DNA of 64,000 bases from Asterias amurensis (taxonomy: Eukaryota > Echinodermata > Asteroidea > Forcipulatida > Asteriidae): positions 23,384,001 to 23,448,000 of the forward strand of contig NC_092650.1 in NCBI RefSeq assembly GCF_032118995.1. The letters are read 5' to 3'. This document shows positions 10,581-21,700 of this stretch, in pieces. The number at the start of each line of letters is the position of its first letter. The stretch's first letter is position 1. The notes beneath the pieces are model-generated. The model ran no database searches. It had not been told where the DNA came from and saw only the letters and a program-made list of their open reading frames with translations. A program made the translations under genes and the position numbers.

Positions 10581-13500
10581 ATGGCCGACTCCGGTGAGTC
10601 GAGTACGATTCGCAATGAACTGAGGAAACACCAGCGGTATTTGATGGTATACATCGCCTTTGTGGAGTTGTTCATCGTAATGGGACCTCTTTATAACTAC
10701 AGTATTTTGTTCTTGAGTTTCCAGAAAGAATTTCACACCAGTGCTGCTCTGACGGGTAAGTCGTGCTAGTTGTTAAGCATAAATTGTGTACCTAAAACAG
10801 GTTCCGATTATTGTGTGAGTTAGAATCATACAGACTAATTATGTAAGCAGTTATCAAATTATAAAAATGTTTATTAGTCAAACCGATTAAAAAGTGGTTT
10901 TAACATTATGTGTTTATAAACATTAACACAGACTTTACATTGTATTTTACCCTAACAACTTCAGAGTACCCTAATTCCGACGCATGATTCTAGAACAAGT
11001 TCAACCGTCAACTCATGGTGCCCATCAATTACATTCAAGAAAAAACAAACATTATCACACACCTTTGCAATAAACTCACTCAGCTTCCATCCCTCCCCAT
11101 CCCCTCAACTCCTCCCCTCCAACTCCTCCCCTCCAACTCCTCCCCTCCAACTCCTCCCCTCCAACTCCTCCTCTCAAACTCCTCCCCTCCAACTCCTCCC
11201 CTCCAACTCCTCCCCTCCAACTCCTCCTCTCAAACTCCTCCCCTCCAACTCCTCCTCTCAAACTCCTCCCCTCCAACTCCTCCCCTCCAACTTCTCCTCT
11301 CAAACTCCTCCCCTCCAACTCCTCCTCTCAAACTCCTCCCCTTCCCCTCAAACTCCTCCCCTCCAAGTCCTCCTCTCAAACTCCTCCCCTCCAACTTCTC
11401 TCCTCCTCTTCCACCCCCCGCTCCTCCTCCTCCTCCGCCTCATCCTTCTCCCATTGTTGTCAGTCCGTCTTTTTGTTTATTCCGACTTCGCTTGCGGCAC
11501 TCTTAGTTGCAAGGGTCTATTTTACAGTCACTTAAAATGTTTCTCTTCACTGTGTTTTGTTCTTTCTTTATTTTCCAACATTGACTACAGGATGGGTTGG
11601 GTCAATCGCAAACGCGATCTTCGGTATTTGTGGCCCGTTATGTGCACCTCTTATACTTCGCTTTGGTCTCCGCACAATGACTCTAGTTTCCTCAGTGATT
11701 TTTTCAATTGGACTGGCAGCAACGTCATTTGTTCCATCTCTTCTTTATGCATACTTTACGTTTGGGATCTTAGTTGGTGTCGGGGCAGGTACAGTGGTAC
11801 AAGCCGTGATGACGCTGGTCGTTCACTGGTTCCCAGGAAAGAGCTGCACACGTGGCCTGGCGATGGCCTTAGTGGGTACATCTTGCTGTAAGTACCTCAT
11901 CCAATAACCAATACTAAGAAATTTCAAACAACAGTTTCCAAACACCTATCGTGGCGTGTCCAGGGTAAGAGCACGTACAAATACCGAAAACAAGTAAATA
12001 GAGAATTTTTTATAAAAAGTTGTTTTTTATTTCTTAAATAAATTATTTCGTGTTCAACGAACGTTTTACATTATTTTATTGGTTTTATTTTGTTTTGCTT
12101 TACTTTTCATTATACATGTAATAGGCGTTCTCACATTTGTGCCTCTGTTCAACACGCTTACATCAGCATACGGCTGGCGAAACGCCCTACGCATTGTCAG
12201 CGGTGGAAGTTTGGTGATAACTTTAGTTCATGGCTGTTTCATTGTTGAACCGGAACAAGTTGAAACTTCGAAGAGCATCACCGAAGAAGGAGGGGGCTAC
12301 AAAATGGTGGAGACCGACATTGGGGAGAAGGACGACGGTGATCAGCCACGCGTCGTCACAGAGACTGTAGGGAAGAGAATTTATAAACTTCTTCATCAAT
12401 CTGAAGCATGGCTATGGCTCACAGCTGGTGTTCTCCTCAACATTGGATGGACTTTTGTCGCCATAAATTTCGTAAGAGACAGAGGTTTAACTCAACGGAA
12501 ATTGTTTTTTATAAATACTTGTTGCCAGCTAAATTGTAACTTACGATAAGCATTGTTTTTAGAAGCGCATTGATCAGATAGTTTTAAATACATCCACTAG
12601 CATTCAACCAACCCTTAAAGGAACACGTTGCCTTGGATCGGTCGAGTTGGTCTTTGAAAAGCGTTTGTAACCGTTTTTATAAAATGCATATGGGTAGAAA
12701 GATGTTGTAAAAGTAGAATACAATGATCCACACAAACATGCCTCGAAATTGCGTGGTTTTCCTTTTACCTCGTCGACTAACACGTCGGCCAGTTATGGGG
12801 GTCAAAATTTTGACTCCCATAAATGGCCGACCATGTTAGTTCGCACAGTAGAAGGAAAACCCCGCAATTTCGAGGCAAACTTGTGTGGATCATTGTATTC
12901 TACTTTAAAACATCTTTCCAACCATATGCATTTTATAAAAAAAAACGGTTACAAACGCTTTTGTTTTAACCAACTCGACCAATCCAAGGCAACGTGTTCC
13001 TTTAACGAAGTTTATTCTTAACAACAGTTTTAGCTTTGTGAAGGTTAATAATTGGACATTTTTCTCATCCCCTTACTTCGATTCAGCCCATTTAAATAAC
13101 CTATGTATTTTCAATGGTTTTAAATGATAGTTTCTCAATTTTACATAGTATCTTGCACGGACATATTCCTCCGCAAGACCGTCGCCGGACTCAAGCCCTG
13201 GTGTTTTTGTACAACAGAGTGTGGGTTCGAGAGTCGAGACAGTTTTGTCCTTAAAGGAACACGTTGCCTTGGATCGGTCGAGTTGGTCTTTGAAAAGCGT
13301 TTGTTACCGTTTGTTTTAAAATGCACACGGTTTAAAAGTAGAATATAATGATCCACACAAGTGTGCCTCGAAATTGCGTGGTTTTCCCTATACTGTGCGA
13401 ACTAACACGGTTGGCCATTTATGGGAGTCAACTTTTTGACACGGTTGGCCATTTATGGGAGTCAACTTTTTGACTCCCATAAATGGCCGACCGTGTTAGT

Positions 13501-15659
13501 TCGCGACGTAAAAGTAAAACCGTACAATTTTGAGTGATACTTGTGTGGATCATTGTATTCTACTTTTACAACATCTTTCCAACCATATGCATTTTATAAC
13601 AAACGGTTACAAACGATTTTTATAGACCAAGGCACTTAACAATTATTGCTTCGTCTGTCGGCTGGGACGTAAAGCTGTTGGTTCCGTATGTTTTGTAATG
13701 CAACGTGAATATTTTTAGTAACACTAAAGAGAACATAATATGTGGTCCTTTTTTATGCTATGTTTCAAATCATGTTTCCTGCCCCTTTTACAGGCAAGTT
13801 TCATGGAGTACGACCTGCACTTCACGGCTAATCAGATTTCAATTACTTTTGTACTCTTTGCTGTCGGTGAAATTATTGGGAAATGTTGCTTCTCTGCCTT
13901 CGGAGGTCGTATTCCTTTCCTGAAACTGTACTGTGTAGCTGCCGGTAGCTTACTCGGTGGAGCTGCCTCTGGTGTAATGATACTACTGCGGACAGTTCCC
14001 CTTATGTATACAGTCGCAGCATGTGAGTAGTTCATAAAGTAAACACATTCATATAGCTGTTTGGCCAAATAACAAACAATACCAGTTGATCGTCCGGATT
14101 GTTCAAAAAAGAGGAGGATGAGGGCCTTACTAGTTACTATTTACTATTTTTTTTCAAGATGGCCGCTAAGTATTTCAAATCAAACATGCCATCAATTCTT
14201 CTTTCACTAAAAGATTTGCTGATAGGCATTCACTAATATTGTTTTATGAAACAGGCGGTTACAAATGTTCGAGAGCAAATCAAAAAATAGTAAGTTGTAA
14301 AAAAAAGGATGCGGCCTCCAAAAGGATGCGGGCGGGGACGATCAACTGGTATGTTTTTTATTTGGCCGCAGCCAAGCACAAAACAGCTTTATTTATACCA
14401 GAGTAAGGATATCATACAATCTATACCATATGTGGAAGTGTTTTCAAGAAAATGTATTAAAGTGTTAAAGGTTGTTGGTTTCTCTGCCATACAGAGGTAC
14501 GTTTTTGGCGGTCGTAACCAATAACTGTTTCGGTTGAGTTGCCCACTGGTTAAACACTGACCAATGACCGAAACAGTTAATGCTTACGACCACCAAAACG
14601 CACTCCTCATCTCTGTGTTCCTTGTTATTGTTTGTTTGTAGTAACGGGGTTGTTCCGTTCTGCGTGCTATACGATGAGCTTTATAGCTGGCCTGGAACTT
14701 TTTGGAGAATATGGTGCAGACATCGTCGTTATGATACCGAACATTCCTTATGCTATCGGTGTCTTAATTGGTGCACCGGTTTCAGGTAAGTGTTGCTTAT
14801 GAACAGGGTCCAATTTCATACAGCTGTTTAGCACGAAAATGTGCTTCGCATTAAATTTCTTGATAAAAAGAGGATTACCAACAAAATTTCTATTTGTTGC
14901 ATATTGCTGGTTACTGGTAATCAGGGGTTGGTTGCTTATCTTGAAAATCATTTGGAAATTTGGTTTATAATCCTGTTGTCATCAAGAAAGAAATTTCATG
15001 CTAAGCAAATTTTCATGCTTAGCAGCTCTATGAAATTTGGCCCAGGCACTTAATGAGCGAAAATGGCAAGTCGTAATCTTTGCTGAATTTCTATGGTGTC
15101 TTTGAATTATGAGCACTCAAGGGTTCGCTGTATTCCCGTCAATTAGATCAACGTGCTAAATACTAACACTAGAAGGTTAAATAAAATAATGTATGAAGAT
15201 AATCGATACCAGGCTTGAAGAAGGTTTTTATTGCGTAGAGGCATACGATTGTTCCACCTAAAAGTGTTCCAACCTACAAATTTGCTGGTTATGTTTATCA
15301 CTGCTTTGTTTTTATTGTAAGGTAAAGTGAATCACAGTATATATGATAAATAAAATAGGCAGCTTCCCTGTTCACTGCGCTTATCAGTGTTGTATAGGTT
15401 TTGGGCTCGACTTGCCGTGGCTTGGTTTTGGTATAGGGTGTACCGGTCTTAACTATGCAATACTGGATTGTTATTTACTGCTTTGTTTTTGTTTTCAGGA
15501 GTTCTTTACGACTTGACCGGAGACTACACACTTAGCTTGCTTGTCGTACTGGCAACATTCGCATGTTCTGTTGCTCTGATGTTGGCAATACCCGTCCGGA
15601 GAAGGATTAAATTGACGTGGAAAAAAAAACGAAGAAGGAACAACCGAAAAGTGCCTTGA
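10581..15659 (+). CDS. SLC16-like major-facilitator transporter (monocarboxylate-transporter type), six coding exons
   Basis: Predicted 12-helix plasma-membrane carrier of the MFS/SLC16 (monocarboxylate transporter) type; the substrate is unknown. Coding exons: 10581-10755, 11591-11887, 12125-12471, 13794-14022, 14642-14785 and 15499-15659. All have GT..AG borders and phases that join without a break to 450 residues plus stop, close to the usual SLC16 size. Family signs: GWVGSIANAIFGICGPL after the first loop, WFPGKSCTRGLAMALVGTS where SLC16 proteins have the YF.KRR.LA motif, YGWRNALRI in helix 5, a charged cytosolic loop at about residues 203-260, GLFRSACYTM, and a C-terminal basic tail (KKKRRRNN). 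The conserved SLC16 motif DGGWGW before helix 1 is missing: the N terminus reads RKHQRYLMVYIAFVELF. That makes this a divergent member, nearer to the orphan SLC16 proteins than to proven lactate carriers. The start codon follows AACAAA and an upstream acceptor at 10528. Confidence 0.88.
11095..11445. repeat. 14-bp polypyrimidine minisatellite in transporter intron 1
   Basis: About 25 copies of a CTCCAACTCCTCCC-like unit with CTC variants. For 350 bp the + strand is almost purely C and T. Such homopurine/homopyrimidine mirror tracts can form triplex DNA, and the minus strand is rich in GG and GGGG runs. It lies wholly in the first coding intron, so the proline/serine-rich open frame across it is an artefact. 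Confidence 0.92.
12615..13005. mobile_element. Family B palindromic TTAA MITE
   Basis: Long near-perfect inverted repeat with arms of about 180 bp. It starts TTAA then AGGAACACGTTGCCTTGGAT and ends with the complement and TTAA. The centre is GGTCAAAATTTTGACTCCCA. It lies in intron 3 of the transporter. The whole element can fold into one hairpin. Confidence 0.93.
13150..13707 (+). mobile_element. tRNA-derived SINE, split by a family B MITE
   Basis: Left part, 13150-13250: decayed tRNA-like head with CTCAAGCCCTGGTGTTTTTG and a box B remnant (GAGTGTGGGTTCGAGAG). Right part, 13629-13707: CACTTAACAATTATTGCTTC then GGGACGTAAAGCTGTTGGTT. The order and sequence match the SINE at 25935-26222, where the two parts are contiguous. 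Confidence 0.75.
13251..13628. mobile_element. Family B palindromic MITE inserted in a SINE
   Basis: Left terminus TTAA plus AGGAACACGTTGCCTTGGAT. The centre includes a local duplication of GGTTGGCCATTTATGGGAGT (13411-13470). The right terminus is truncated, ending at TATAGACCAA. Insertion used a TTAA inside the SINE (GTCC-TTAA). Confidence 0.85.
14061..14369. mobile_element. Family F TIR element in transporter intron 4
   Basis: Terminal inverted repeats: left TTGGCCAAATAA... plus CCAGTTGATCGTCCGGATTG, right GGACGATCAACTGGTATG... plus TTATTTGGCC. The interior contains TCAAGATGGCCGCTAAGTAT. A second copy in the opposite orientation lies at about 33930-34183. Confidence 0.8.
14497..14611. repeat. 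Inverted-repeat hairpin element in transporter intron 4
   Basis: Arms TTTTGGCGGTCGTAACCAAT / GCTTACGACCACCAAAACGC, with inner arms AACTGTTTCGGT / ACCGAAACAGTT, around a 35-nt loop. No coding capacity. It ends about 30 bp before the exon 5 acceptor. Confidence 0.8.
14809..15052. mobile_element. Palindromic element in the last transporter intron
   Basis: Left GGTCCAATTTCATACAGCTG and right CAGCTCTATGAAATTTGGCC are inverted copies, followed inward by GTTTAGCACGAAAA / TTTTCATGCTTAGC. The related end CACAATTTCATAAAGCTGCT occurs at 53168. Confidence 0.8.
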
Positions 15660-16184
15660 ACTTGCAAATGCCTAGAGTTGGTCAAGTTCATTTCATTACA
15701 GCACCACACATCGTATGAGTACAGACGTATTATGCATCACCTATAGGCACGCAAATAAGTCAAACAAAGACTTTATTTCAAGTCTATGTTTTTTTTCCAC
15801 TCAAATCTTCGACAAGTCCAGCTGGTCTGGATAACTCTGGACAACTCGAAAACACATTTTGTTGATGCCAACTTTTTGTCTCATTATAAAGTTCGAACAT
15901 TCCGTTTTAAAAAGGCATTTACATGACTGTGTTGTGTAAATAACTCACGATCATGCCTTGCGGTCGACCCCACTTAATATTGTGAGTAATTATGTAGTAG
16001 GCCTATATCTTTGGTCCGAGGGTGACAATTAATTTAGATTGGCCAAAAAGCCACCGCTGTTCAAAGTACTCATAAGTATGGACAGAAAACGTTTTCGTTC
16101 AACAAACGGATTTCTTTAAAAAGCTATACTGAGTAGAAATGATACCCTTTTTATGACCCATTCATCATTCATCTAGAAAAATAT
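15660..16184 (+). other. 3' flank of the transporter gene
   Basis: Probable 3' UTR and intergenic sequence. No strong polyadenylation signal stands out close to the stop; AATAAA motifs occur at about 16276 (TAATAAAACATT). No repeat recognised. Confidence 0.4.
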
Positions 16185-16310
16185 CAAGGCAAGGTCTTGT
16201 AACAGTGGACGAGGGCAGTGGAGTCGTCCACGTTGTATAAAATGTTTGAGGGTAGGGGTTGATGGTTTTTGTAATAAAACATTAAAAAAATATGTACATA
16301 TCACTCTGAT
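16185..16310 (+). repeat. Diverged third copy of the lectin-upstream segment
   Basis: AGGCAAGGTCTTGTAACAGT, GGAGTCGTCCACGTTGTATA and GATGGTTTTTGTAATAAAAC match, with substitutions, the starts of the two 1221-bp units at about 16694 and 17915. An earlier duplication round is implied. Confidence 0.8.
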
Positions 16311-16317
16311 TGTTCTA

Positions 16318-16698
16318 TTAAAGACAGTGGAGACTTTTGGTAATATTGTCCAAGACCATTCTTCTCATTTGGTGTGGCTCAACATGTGCATAAAATAACA
16401 AACCTGTAAATATTTGAGCTCAAATGGTCGTCGAAGTTGCGAGAAAATAATGAAAGATAAAAAAAAACACCCTTATCACACGAAGTTGTGTGAATTTAGA
16501 TTGTTGATTTCGGTACCTCCAATTCTAAATCTGAGGTCTCGAAATCAAATTCGTGGAAAATTACTTCTTTCTCGAAAAATACGTCACTTCAGAGGGAGCT
16601 GTTTCTCACAATGTTTTATACTATCAACCTTCTCCCCAATACTCGTCACCAAGGTAAGGTTTTATGTCAATAATTATTTTGAGTAGTTACCAATAGTG
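16318..16698 (+). mobile_element. Family A MITE, 3' end cut at a duplication junction
   Basis: TTAA and the left terminus (AGACAGTGGAGACTTTTGGT) are present. The right end stops at GTTACCAATAGTG, directly followed by the duplicated unit. The missing terminal bases show the duplication breakpoint fell inside this transposon. Confidence 0.85.
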
Positions 16699-17177
16699 AA
16701 AAACATCATAAGGCAAGGCCTTGCAACAGTGGACGAGGGCGGTGGAGTCGTCCACGCTGCATAAATTATAGGATGGTATATATGGGGTTGATGGTTTTTG
16801 TAATAAAACATAAATTATGTCAATGAATATCACTCTGGGTTTTTTACTATTAATTTTACAATCATGTTTCTCTCTGTGCAGTGGAATATTCGGCGGTCGA
16901 TCGGACATGTGGCCGTCATGCCCGTGTTTTATCCATTATGATAAAACTAATTTCCCATTTTGAGTTTGTCACCCAAAGTAGGCGTTTTTGTATTTAAACA
17001 AAAATCGTAGATGTCACGCGAAATTTTTAATAAGGTTTCCACTATTTTCTCGTGACCCAGATTGGCAATCGATTATAAACTTTTACAGGTTTGTAAGTTT
17101 TATGTACATGTATATAATGGGTTACGATAACTGTTTTGAAAGCAGAAACAATTCTGTAATAAACCTAAAATATTGAG

Positions 17178-17185
17178 TATAAAAA
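17178..17185 (+). promoter_or_regulatory. TATA box, lectin promoter copy 1
   Basis: TATAAAAA, 208 bp before the exon 1 ATG at 17386 and within otherwise non-repetitive duplicated DNA. The distance would give a 5' UTR of about 170-180 nt. Inferred from position only. Confidence 0.45.
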
Positions 17186-17385
17186 TAAGCCATGGCTGTA
17201 CATTGGGGATCGGACACGTGACAGTATGCGCAGATATCGATGGTTTGACGTTAGTTACCAGAGTAACATGACCGTTAGCAACGTATAGCAAGCGCTTAAT
17301 CGTGAATTGGATATTATTACCTCTACGCCACGGCAAACCTGCAGTGTCTGGATAGTCGACAGAGCAAGCGGGGAAAACAACAAGA

Positions 17386-17500
17386 ATGAACACCTGGAAT
17401 TACTTTCGCCTTACTTTCGGAGTTGCTTGGAGAATGTTTCTGTTTTCGTTGCTGGTCGCTATGTGCGCATTTTATCAGTGCGTCCTGTGTGAACTTGCTG
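17386..17500 (+). CDS. Signal-peptide exon, copy 1 (F-type lectin gene)
   Basis: Opens with MNTWNYFRLTFGVAWRMFLF and continues SLLVAMCAFYQCVLCELAG: a basic N-region, a hydrophobic core of about 15 residues and a small-residue cleavage region. It ends in phase 1 at a GT donor (GCTG-gtaagc), which fits the phase-1 acceptor of the first lectin-domain exon at 23951. Either this exon or its twin at 18606 could start the mature lectin mRNA. Confidence 0.75.
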
Positions 17501-17566
17501 GTAAGCTACTTGATCATTACATTCATTTCAATATTAATAGTCAATTCCAGCAAAAATTAGTTCAAT

Positions 17567-17919
17567 CAAAGACCAGTCTTCTCACTTGGTGTATCTCAAC
17601 ACAATATGCACAAACTAACAAGCCTGTGATAATTTGAGCTCAATAATTGGTCGTCGAAGTTTCGAGATAATAATAGAAGAAAAAAACAACACCCTTGTCA
17701 CATGAAGTTTTGTGCTTTCAGATGCTTGATGTCGAGACCTTAAAACTAATTCTGAGGTCTCGAAATCAAATTTGTGGAAAGTTACTTACTTCTCAAAATG
17801 ACGGTATTTCAGAGGGAACCGTTTCTCACAATGTTTTATACTATCAACCTTCTCCCCAATACTCGTCACCAAAGTAAGGTTTTATGTCAATCATTATTTT
17901 GAGTAGTTACCAATAGTGA
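17567..17919 (+). mobile_element. Family A MITE at the junction of the two duplicated units
   Basis: Begins at TCAAAGACCAGTCTTCTCAC without a clear left terminus and ends at ACCAATAGTG, exactly like the copy at 16318-16698. It therefore bridges unit 1 and unit 2. Confidence 0.8.
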
Positions 17920-18397
17920 AAAACATCATAAGGCAAGGCCTTGCAACAGTGGACGAGGGCGGTGGAGTCGTCCACGCTGCATAAATTATAGGATGGTATA
18001 TATGGGGTTGATGGTTTTTGTAATAAAACATAAATTATGTCAATGAATATCACTCTGGGTTTTTTACTATTAATTTTACAATCATGTTTCTTTCTGTGCA
18101 GTGGAATATTCGGCGGTCGATCGGACAAGTGGCCGTCATGCCAGTGTTTTATCCATTATGATAAAACTAATTTCCCATTTTGAGTTTGTCACCCAAAGTA
18201 GGCGTTTTTGTTTTTAAACAAAAATCGTAGATGTCAAGCGAAATTTTTAATTAGGTTTCCACTATTTTCTCGTGACCCAGATTGCCAATCGATTATAAAC
18301 TGTTACAGGTTTGTAAGTTGTATGTACATCTATATAATGGGTTATGATAACTGTTTTGAAAGCAGAAACAATTCTGTAATAAACCTAAAATATTGAG

Positions 18398-18405
18398 TAT
18401 AAAAA
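18398..18405 (+). promoter_or_regulatory. TATA box, lectin promoter copy 2
   Basis: TATAAAAA, 208 bp before the ATG at 18606, the same spacing as in copy 1. Confidence 0.45.
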
Positions 18406-18605
18406 TAAGCCATGGCTGTACATTGGGGATCGGAAACGTGACAGTATGCGCAGATATCGATGGTTTGACGTTAGTTACCAGAGTAACATGACCGTTAGCA
18501 ACGTATAGCAAGCGCTTAATCGTGAATTGGATATTATTACCTCTACGCCACGGTGAACCTGTAGTGTCTGGATAGTCGTCAGAGCAAGCGGGGAAAACAA
18601 CAAGA

Positions 18606-18720
18606 ATGAACACCTGCAATTTCTTTCGCCTGACTTTCGGAGTTGCTTGGAGAATGTTTCTGTTTTCGTTGCTGGTCGCTATGTGCGCATTTTATCAGTG
18701 CGTCCTGTGTGAACTTGCTG
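18606..18720 (+). CDS. Signal-peptide exon, copy 2 (F-type lectin gene)
   Basis: Same length, phase and GT donor as the exon at 17386. Only small changes in the first residues (MNTCNFFRLTFGVAWRMFLF). This copy is nearer the lectin-domain exons and has no intervening start, so it is the simpler choice as exon 1. Confidence 0.78.
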
Positions 18721-21700
18721 GTAAGCTACTTGATCATTACATTCATTTCAATATTAATAGTCAATTCCAGCAAAAATTAGTTCAATCAAAGACCAGTCTT
18801 CTCACTTGGTGTATCTCAACACAATATGCACAAAATAACAAACCTGTGATAATTTGAGCTCAATTGGTCGTCGAAGTTTCGAGATAATAATGGAAGAAAA
18901 AAACAACACCCTTGTCACATGAAGTTGTGTGCTTTCAGATGCTTGATGTCGAGACCTTAAAACTAATTCTGAGGTCTCGAAATCAAATTCGTGGAAAGTT
19001 ACTTACTTCTCAAAATGACGGTATTTCAGAGGGAGCCGTTTCTCACAATATGTTATACTATCAACAGCTCCTCATTGCTCGTTACAATGTAAGTTTTTAT
19101 GCTAACTATTGTTTTGAGTAGTGTCCACTGCCTTTAAGTATAAGTTATACAATACTGGTATTGTTGTTTTCTATGGCAAAACTAGTTCAGGTATCATAAA
19201 CGATCAAATTCACACTTGTTTCCTTAAAGGCAGTGGACACTATTGGTAATTGTCAAAGACTAAACTTCACAGTCGGTGTATCTCAACATATGCATAAAAT
19301 AACAAACCTGTAAAAAGGTGAGCTCAATCGGTCAACGAACTTGCGAGATAATAATGAAAGAAAATAACACCCTTGTCACACGAAGTTGTGTGCGTTTAGA
19401 TGGTTGATTTCGAGACGATCAAGTTCTATTATGAGAGCTCGAAATCAAATTCGTGGAAAATTACGTCTTTCTCGAAAACTACGTCACTTCAGAGGGAACC
19501 GTTTCTCACAATGTTTTATACCATCAACCTCTCCCCGTAACTCGTCACCAAGAAAGGTTTTATGCTTACCAATCCACTGCCTTTAAAGTACTACTTTTGA
19601 TAAAATGTGCGTTATGTTAATTTCACTCATCAATACTTTGAAATCCACAGATTCAAATGAGACGCCGTTACAAATTTTACTGATTGATTGTAAAAGTCTT
19701 GTAAAAGAATTGTTGTTTAAAATATTGTTTTTTGTTAAAATATTGTGCTTTATGACATTTTTGCCAACCTGTTGCACTGTTATCTACCATTATTGGGCTT
19801 ACACCATCCACAAATACACCGTTGAGGTCAAACAGATCTTTAATTTAAAGCTTTTAAAAAATGTACGGCCTACGTTGACGAAACGCTTTATTAATTCATG
19901 TGCTAATTGATAGAATATTTAAGCTTCCGCTAAAAGTGTATAAAAATTACATTGCACTCTAATGTTGTAAACTTTATCATTGTAGGTTATAAGTTGTCTC
20001 CCCAGAGTACCTTGAAGTGTGACCTTAAACAATTGAAATATTTTGCATAAATATTATATATTAATCCCGTAACCGATCCAACGTAAGTGCTCGCTCAAAA
20101 ACAGTCACAGACCACCCCCCCCCCCCACCACCACCGAAGCATCAAGTTATCGAGCAATACTAAATGAACACATAATATTGCTCAACCCGACCAGTGACTG
20201 TCCAGGGCTCAATTTCACGAAGCGCTGAGAATGATCTTGAGGTTTTTGTTGTATAAGTTGATTGATGATTAATTGCAGTTATTTGGATAAAAAATCATCA
20301 AGAACATTGCCGAACATACATACTCAAATAATAATAACAATAACAATAACAATAACAATAACAATAACAATAACTATAACTATAACAATAACAATAACAA
20401 TAACAATAACAATAACAATTACAATAACAATAACAATAACCAAAACTTGTATAGCGGGAGTAAACATTCTTAAAAACATTCAACAACAAACTTAATCAAT
20501 AGAAATCCTGAAGTATTAAAAAAGCAACAGCAGGGGAAAAGATTAGGAAATAAAAATAAACACCAGATAGACATACTGCAAAAGAATTATCAAAGGAAAG
20601 CCCACAGAAAGCCAATAAACTCAGACTTGTTTCCACTCGGGTCCTTAAAGTTAAGCAAAGTTTGATGTCACAATACAAATCACTATGGTGATCCTGTAAG
20701 ATGAATCTTATTGCTCCTCTTACATTTCCAACCAAATGCGTCATTATAGGATAAAGTATTTTCGGACAAAAAGCACACAACCAATAGTGTCCACTGCCTT
20801 CAATGCATCGAATTTCAATTCATAACAATTGAAAGTTGTGAAAATTGTATTAGCTGTTGCAAACTGCTTAAAGACCTGTGGTAAGAATGAAAACAAATGG
20901 TTAACGGCCTTACGTTTGATACTAGCAGAGTCTTTTGTCGAAGGCTGAGTGACCAGGGGTCGATTTCACAAAGAGTAACTTAGGACTAGTCCTAGGAGAT
21001 ATACAAATTGCATGGATAGTCCTAAGTTAGGACGAGTAACTGGTCCTAACTCGAGATAAGACTAGTCCTAACTCTTTGTTAAATCCACCCCAGGCAAGAC
21101 AACACAATGCACACATTATGCAGTCAGATGGAAATAAAGCATACAGGGGAGACATGAAGAGAGGGAGGGCGGGGAATAATGGAGGGTGGGGGTTGGAGGA
21201 AGGGCTGGTTTGACCACAAGCAGATGAAAGCACAAAATAACAACATATACGGTAGAGGGCAAATAGAGCTAGGGCAAAGACAAAGTTTTTTTAAAGTAAT
21301 TTCCCTCTTGGATGTTTAGAAAACTAGGGGTTAATTAGACGATTAGTCTGAAAGTGCCGTATATAAAGTTGCAGCGGCAGGCATCATTGTAATGAAAACA
21401 CATTATGACAATAGTAATAATATATGCAATTTTTATTGCGCCCAACTTCCTTTGTGCTGTTTCTAAGAGTACTAATCAGCTAAAGGGGAACAACACCAAA
21501 CAATTGCCAGTAATTATAACAATGCATGCCTTTTTAGCAAATAGTCACCAGTGCGTGGAAAAGAGTTACATCGCTTGAAGGCAGTGGCCACTATTGGTAA
21601 TTACTCAAAATAATTTTTAGCATAAAAACTTACTTGGTAACGAGTAATGGAGAGCTGTTGATAGTATAAAACATTGTGAGAAACGGCTCCATCTAAAGTA

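Larger units (their letters stand above)
16694..19137 (+). repeat. Tandem duplication, 1221-bp unit, with lectin promoter and exon 1
   Basis: Unit 1 is about 16694-17914 and unit 2 about 17915-19137. Landmarks are exactly 1220-1221 bp apart: CGGTCGATCGGACA at 16894 and 18115, TATAAAAA at 17178 and 18398, the ATG at 17386 and 18606. Identity is very high by eye, with scattered substitutions. Each unit holds an upstream region, a TATA box, a signal-peptide exon with its splice donor, and a family A MITE. The MITEs mark both unit edges, consistent with unequal exchange between two MITE copies. Confidence 0.92.

Noticed and set aside
11015-11506. Proline/serine-rich protein of 163 codons
   Set aside because: It is a frame across the polypyrimidine minisatellite in an intron.
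20262-20495. Thr-Ile repeat protein
   Set aside because: Translation of a hexamer microsatellite.
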